Made by a program: the position numbers and the translations under genes. Below are positions 5,843 to 6,671 of a stretch of 6,671 nt of DNA, one piece after another (position 1 is the stretch's first letter; the number at the start of each line of letters is the position of its first letter). The notes under the pieces were generated by a model that saw only the letters and a list, made by a program, of their open reading frames with translations, was not told the origin of the DNA and ran no database searches. Origin of the DNA: Holosporales bacterium (GTDB taxonomy: Bacteria > Pseudomonadota > Alphaproteobacteria > RUG11792). Where the stretch lies: the NCBI GenBank assembly GCA_031257415.1, contig JAIROR010000010.1, forward strand, positions 1 to 6,671. The letters are read 5' to 3'.

Positions 5843-6021
5843 TTTGAATCCAAATAAATAAACACACCATGAGCGTATGATAACACATTATATAACTTCA
5901 GATCAACATATAATTAGCAATGAATTTCTAATCTAAGTTCTATTTAAGGGCCAGAACAATTAATATTAAAGAACTTTTAGAACACACGCTTTTTTAAGTA
6001 TTTCAATTTCGTTCAGATTAT
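5843..6021. other. A/T-rich spacer between ruvX and the secreted-protein gene
   Basis: About 180 bases without a gene. It holds the likely -10 box of the secreted-protein gene, a palindrome TTAATATTAA (5959-5968) and several AGAAC/AAGTTCT motifs that can form only short stems (for example 5937-5941 with 5953-5957). No convincing intrinsic terminator for ruvX is visible. Confidence 0.5.
5887..5892 (-). promoter_or_regulatory. Probable -10 box of the secreted-protein gene
   Basis: Minus-strand TATAAT, 44 bases before ATG 5842, predicts a leader of just under 40 bases. No good -35 lies at 16-18 bp spacing (the nearest, TTGCTA at 5915-5920, is too far), so this is a single-element call in A/T-rich DNA. 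Confidence 0.35.
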
Positions 6022-6606
6022 TCAACTTGAAAATTGTGGATTTTTAAGTTCTTCATCAGAAATCGCTTTTTTATTCAAAAAGTCTTGCAGGATAATACTT
6101 GCGCTAACTTTGTCACGTGTTTTTTTTTGCTTTGCCCAGGACAGGCGAGCTTCATTTATATATTGCATTGATTCCATAGTACTCAATCTTTCATCAAAGA
6201 AAACGATATCTATCTTGCGGATACTGAGCAATTTATCTACGAATTTGCGGACTTTCGCTGATTGGCTATTTTCGGCACCATTAATAGAAATCGGCAATCC
6301 GACGACGACAAGCACAACACTGTTTTTATTGATAATTTCCAAAAGCTTGTCGAAGGCGCGATGACTTTCAAGCACGGTAAGCGGAAAAGCAAGAGACTGC
6401 AGCTCATCCGATATCGCCACTCCTATTCTTTTGTCTCCGTAATCAAGACCAAGAATTCTCCTGTTCTGCCACCGCACTTCTCTCACTTTTTCAGCTATTT
6501 CTCCTACCTCCTCTTCAGCTATTTCTCCTACCTCCTCTTCAGCTGTCCTTCCAGTCATCTCTTTTTCCATAAGCATCTTCTCAGGCATCCTCTTGCCGGT
6601 TACCAT
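6022..6606 (-). CDS. ruvX: RuvX/YqgF family pre-16S rRNA nuclease (Holliday junction resolvase-like) with N-terminal extension
   Basis: RNase H-fold nuclease of the YqgF family, implicated in 16S rRNA 5'-end maturation and earlier annotated as a putative Holliday junction resolvase. The family core starts at about residue 50: ILGLDYGDKRIGVAISD (51-67, catalytic Asp55), VVGLPISING (101-110), FFDERLST (136-143, Glu139) and RDKVSASIILQDFL (164-177, Asp165). All three acidic residues are present. The core is the usual size (about 140 residues), but the protein is 194 long because of a charged 48-residue N-terminal extension containing AEEEVGEI repeated twice and a diverged third copy. ATG 6606 has a strong ribosome site (GGAGGT, nine-base spacing), so the extension is probably translated. 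Internal GTG codons at 6486 and 6477 (residues 41 and 44) are alternative starts, but with poor spacing. The gene stands alone, with spacers on both sides within the window. Confidence 0.92.
   Translation of the reverse strand: MVTGKRMPEKMLMEKEMTGRTAEEEVGEIAEEEVGEIAEKVREVRWQNRRILGLDYGDKRIGVAISDELQSLAFPLTVLESHRAFDKLLEIINKNSVVLVVVGLPISINGAENSQSAKVRKFVDKLLSIRKIDIVFFDERLSTMESMQYINEARLSWAKQKKTRDKVSASIILQDFLNKKAISDEELKNPQFSS
6491..6544 (-). repeat. 24-bp tandem repeat in the ruvX N-terminal extension
   Basis: Two identical 24-bp copies (6491-6514 and 6515-6538) plus the first six bases of a third (6539-6544). They encode the octapeptide AEEEVGEI. Each copy contains AGGAGGT on the coding strand (6506-6512 and 6530-6536), a perfect Shine-Dalgarno match inside the reading frame. 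Confidence 0.9.
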
Positions 6607-6615
6607 AATTTTGCC

Positions 6616-6621
6616 ACCTCC
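6616..6621 (-). promoter_or_regulatory. Strong ribosome-binding site for ruvX
   Basis: Minus-strand GGAGGT within GGGGAGGTGG, nine bases before ATG 6606. It is the best ribosome site in the window and supports the upstream start, hence translation of the repeat-containing extension. Confidence 0.7.
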
Positions 6622-6652
6622 CCTACCCTGCTAGCGGTAACGGGTTCTTTAA

Positions 6653-6664
6653 TTTTTTTTTTTT
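6653..6664. repeat. Run of 12 T at the right edge
   Basis: A homopolymer of twelve T on the plus strand (A on the ruvX strand), about 45 bases upstream of ruvX. It could affect ruvX promoter spacing by slippage. It also resembles the U-run of a plus-strand terminator, but no convincing stem precedes it and there is no plus-strand gene here. Confidence 0.7.
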
Positions 6665-6671
6665 ATCAGTA

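Noticed and set aside
5352..5861. Plus-strand Gly/Cys-rich frame opposite the secreted-protein gene
   Set aside because: It is the antisense reading of the CCG/CAG repeat tract; the minus-strand frame has a signal peptide, repeat structure in register and a globular domain.
6625..6664. Plus-strand terminator ending in the T12 run
   Set aside because: Only a four-base ACCC/GGGT stem can be drawn, and no plus-strand gene precedes it.

Overview
This 6.7 kb window is a bacterial chromosome segment with four protein-coding genes and long intergenic spacers. FtsH and an alpha2beta2-type glycyl-tRNA synthetase beta subunit indicate a Gram-negative-type bacterium. Modest G+C, little operon clustering, repeat-rich spacers and repeat-expanded proteins would suit a host-associated alphaproteobacterium (Rickettsiales or Holosporales style). 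That placement is an inference from gene content and sequence style, not a phylogenetic result. TGG encodes Trp and TGA is used as a stop, so the standard bacterial code appears to apply.

Layout. Positions 1-373 hold no gene. They contain a 66-bp tandem repeat whose copies each carry a perfect 11-bp stem-loop, a short 11-bp-period repeat, and an extended -10 promoter for ftsH. ftsH (plus strand) is a complete membrane AAA+ zinc protease; its start is probably TTG at 374 rather than ATG at 341. ftsH converges on glyS (minus strand), and a hairpin with T-runs on both sides serves as a plausible shared bidirectional terminator at the glyS 3' end. glyS has its own promoter and no glyQ beside it.

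Upstream of glyS is a 225-bp spacer with two strong hairpins. Next comes a minus-strand gene for a secreted 387-residue protein with a signal peptide, a Pro/Gln-rich tract, four 8-residue repeats whose charge flips halfway, and a C-terminal cysteine-cluster domain that may have a thioredoxin-like fold. Its 3' end carries a 37-bp tandem duplication that altered the C-terminus. At the right end is ruvX/yqgF (minus strand), encoding a pre-16S rRNA nuclease/resolvase-like protein with an unusual 48-residue N-terminal extension built on a 24-bp tandem repeat.

The three conserved genes are housekeeping functions (membrane proteolysis, glycine charging, rRNA maturation) with no evident shared pathway. 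The unusual content lies in the left-edge stem-loop repeats, the secreted repeat protein, and short tandem duplications in and around genes.
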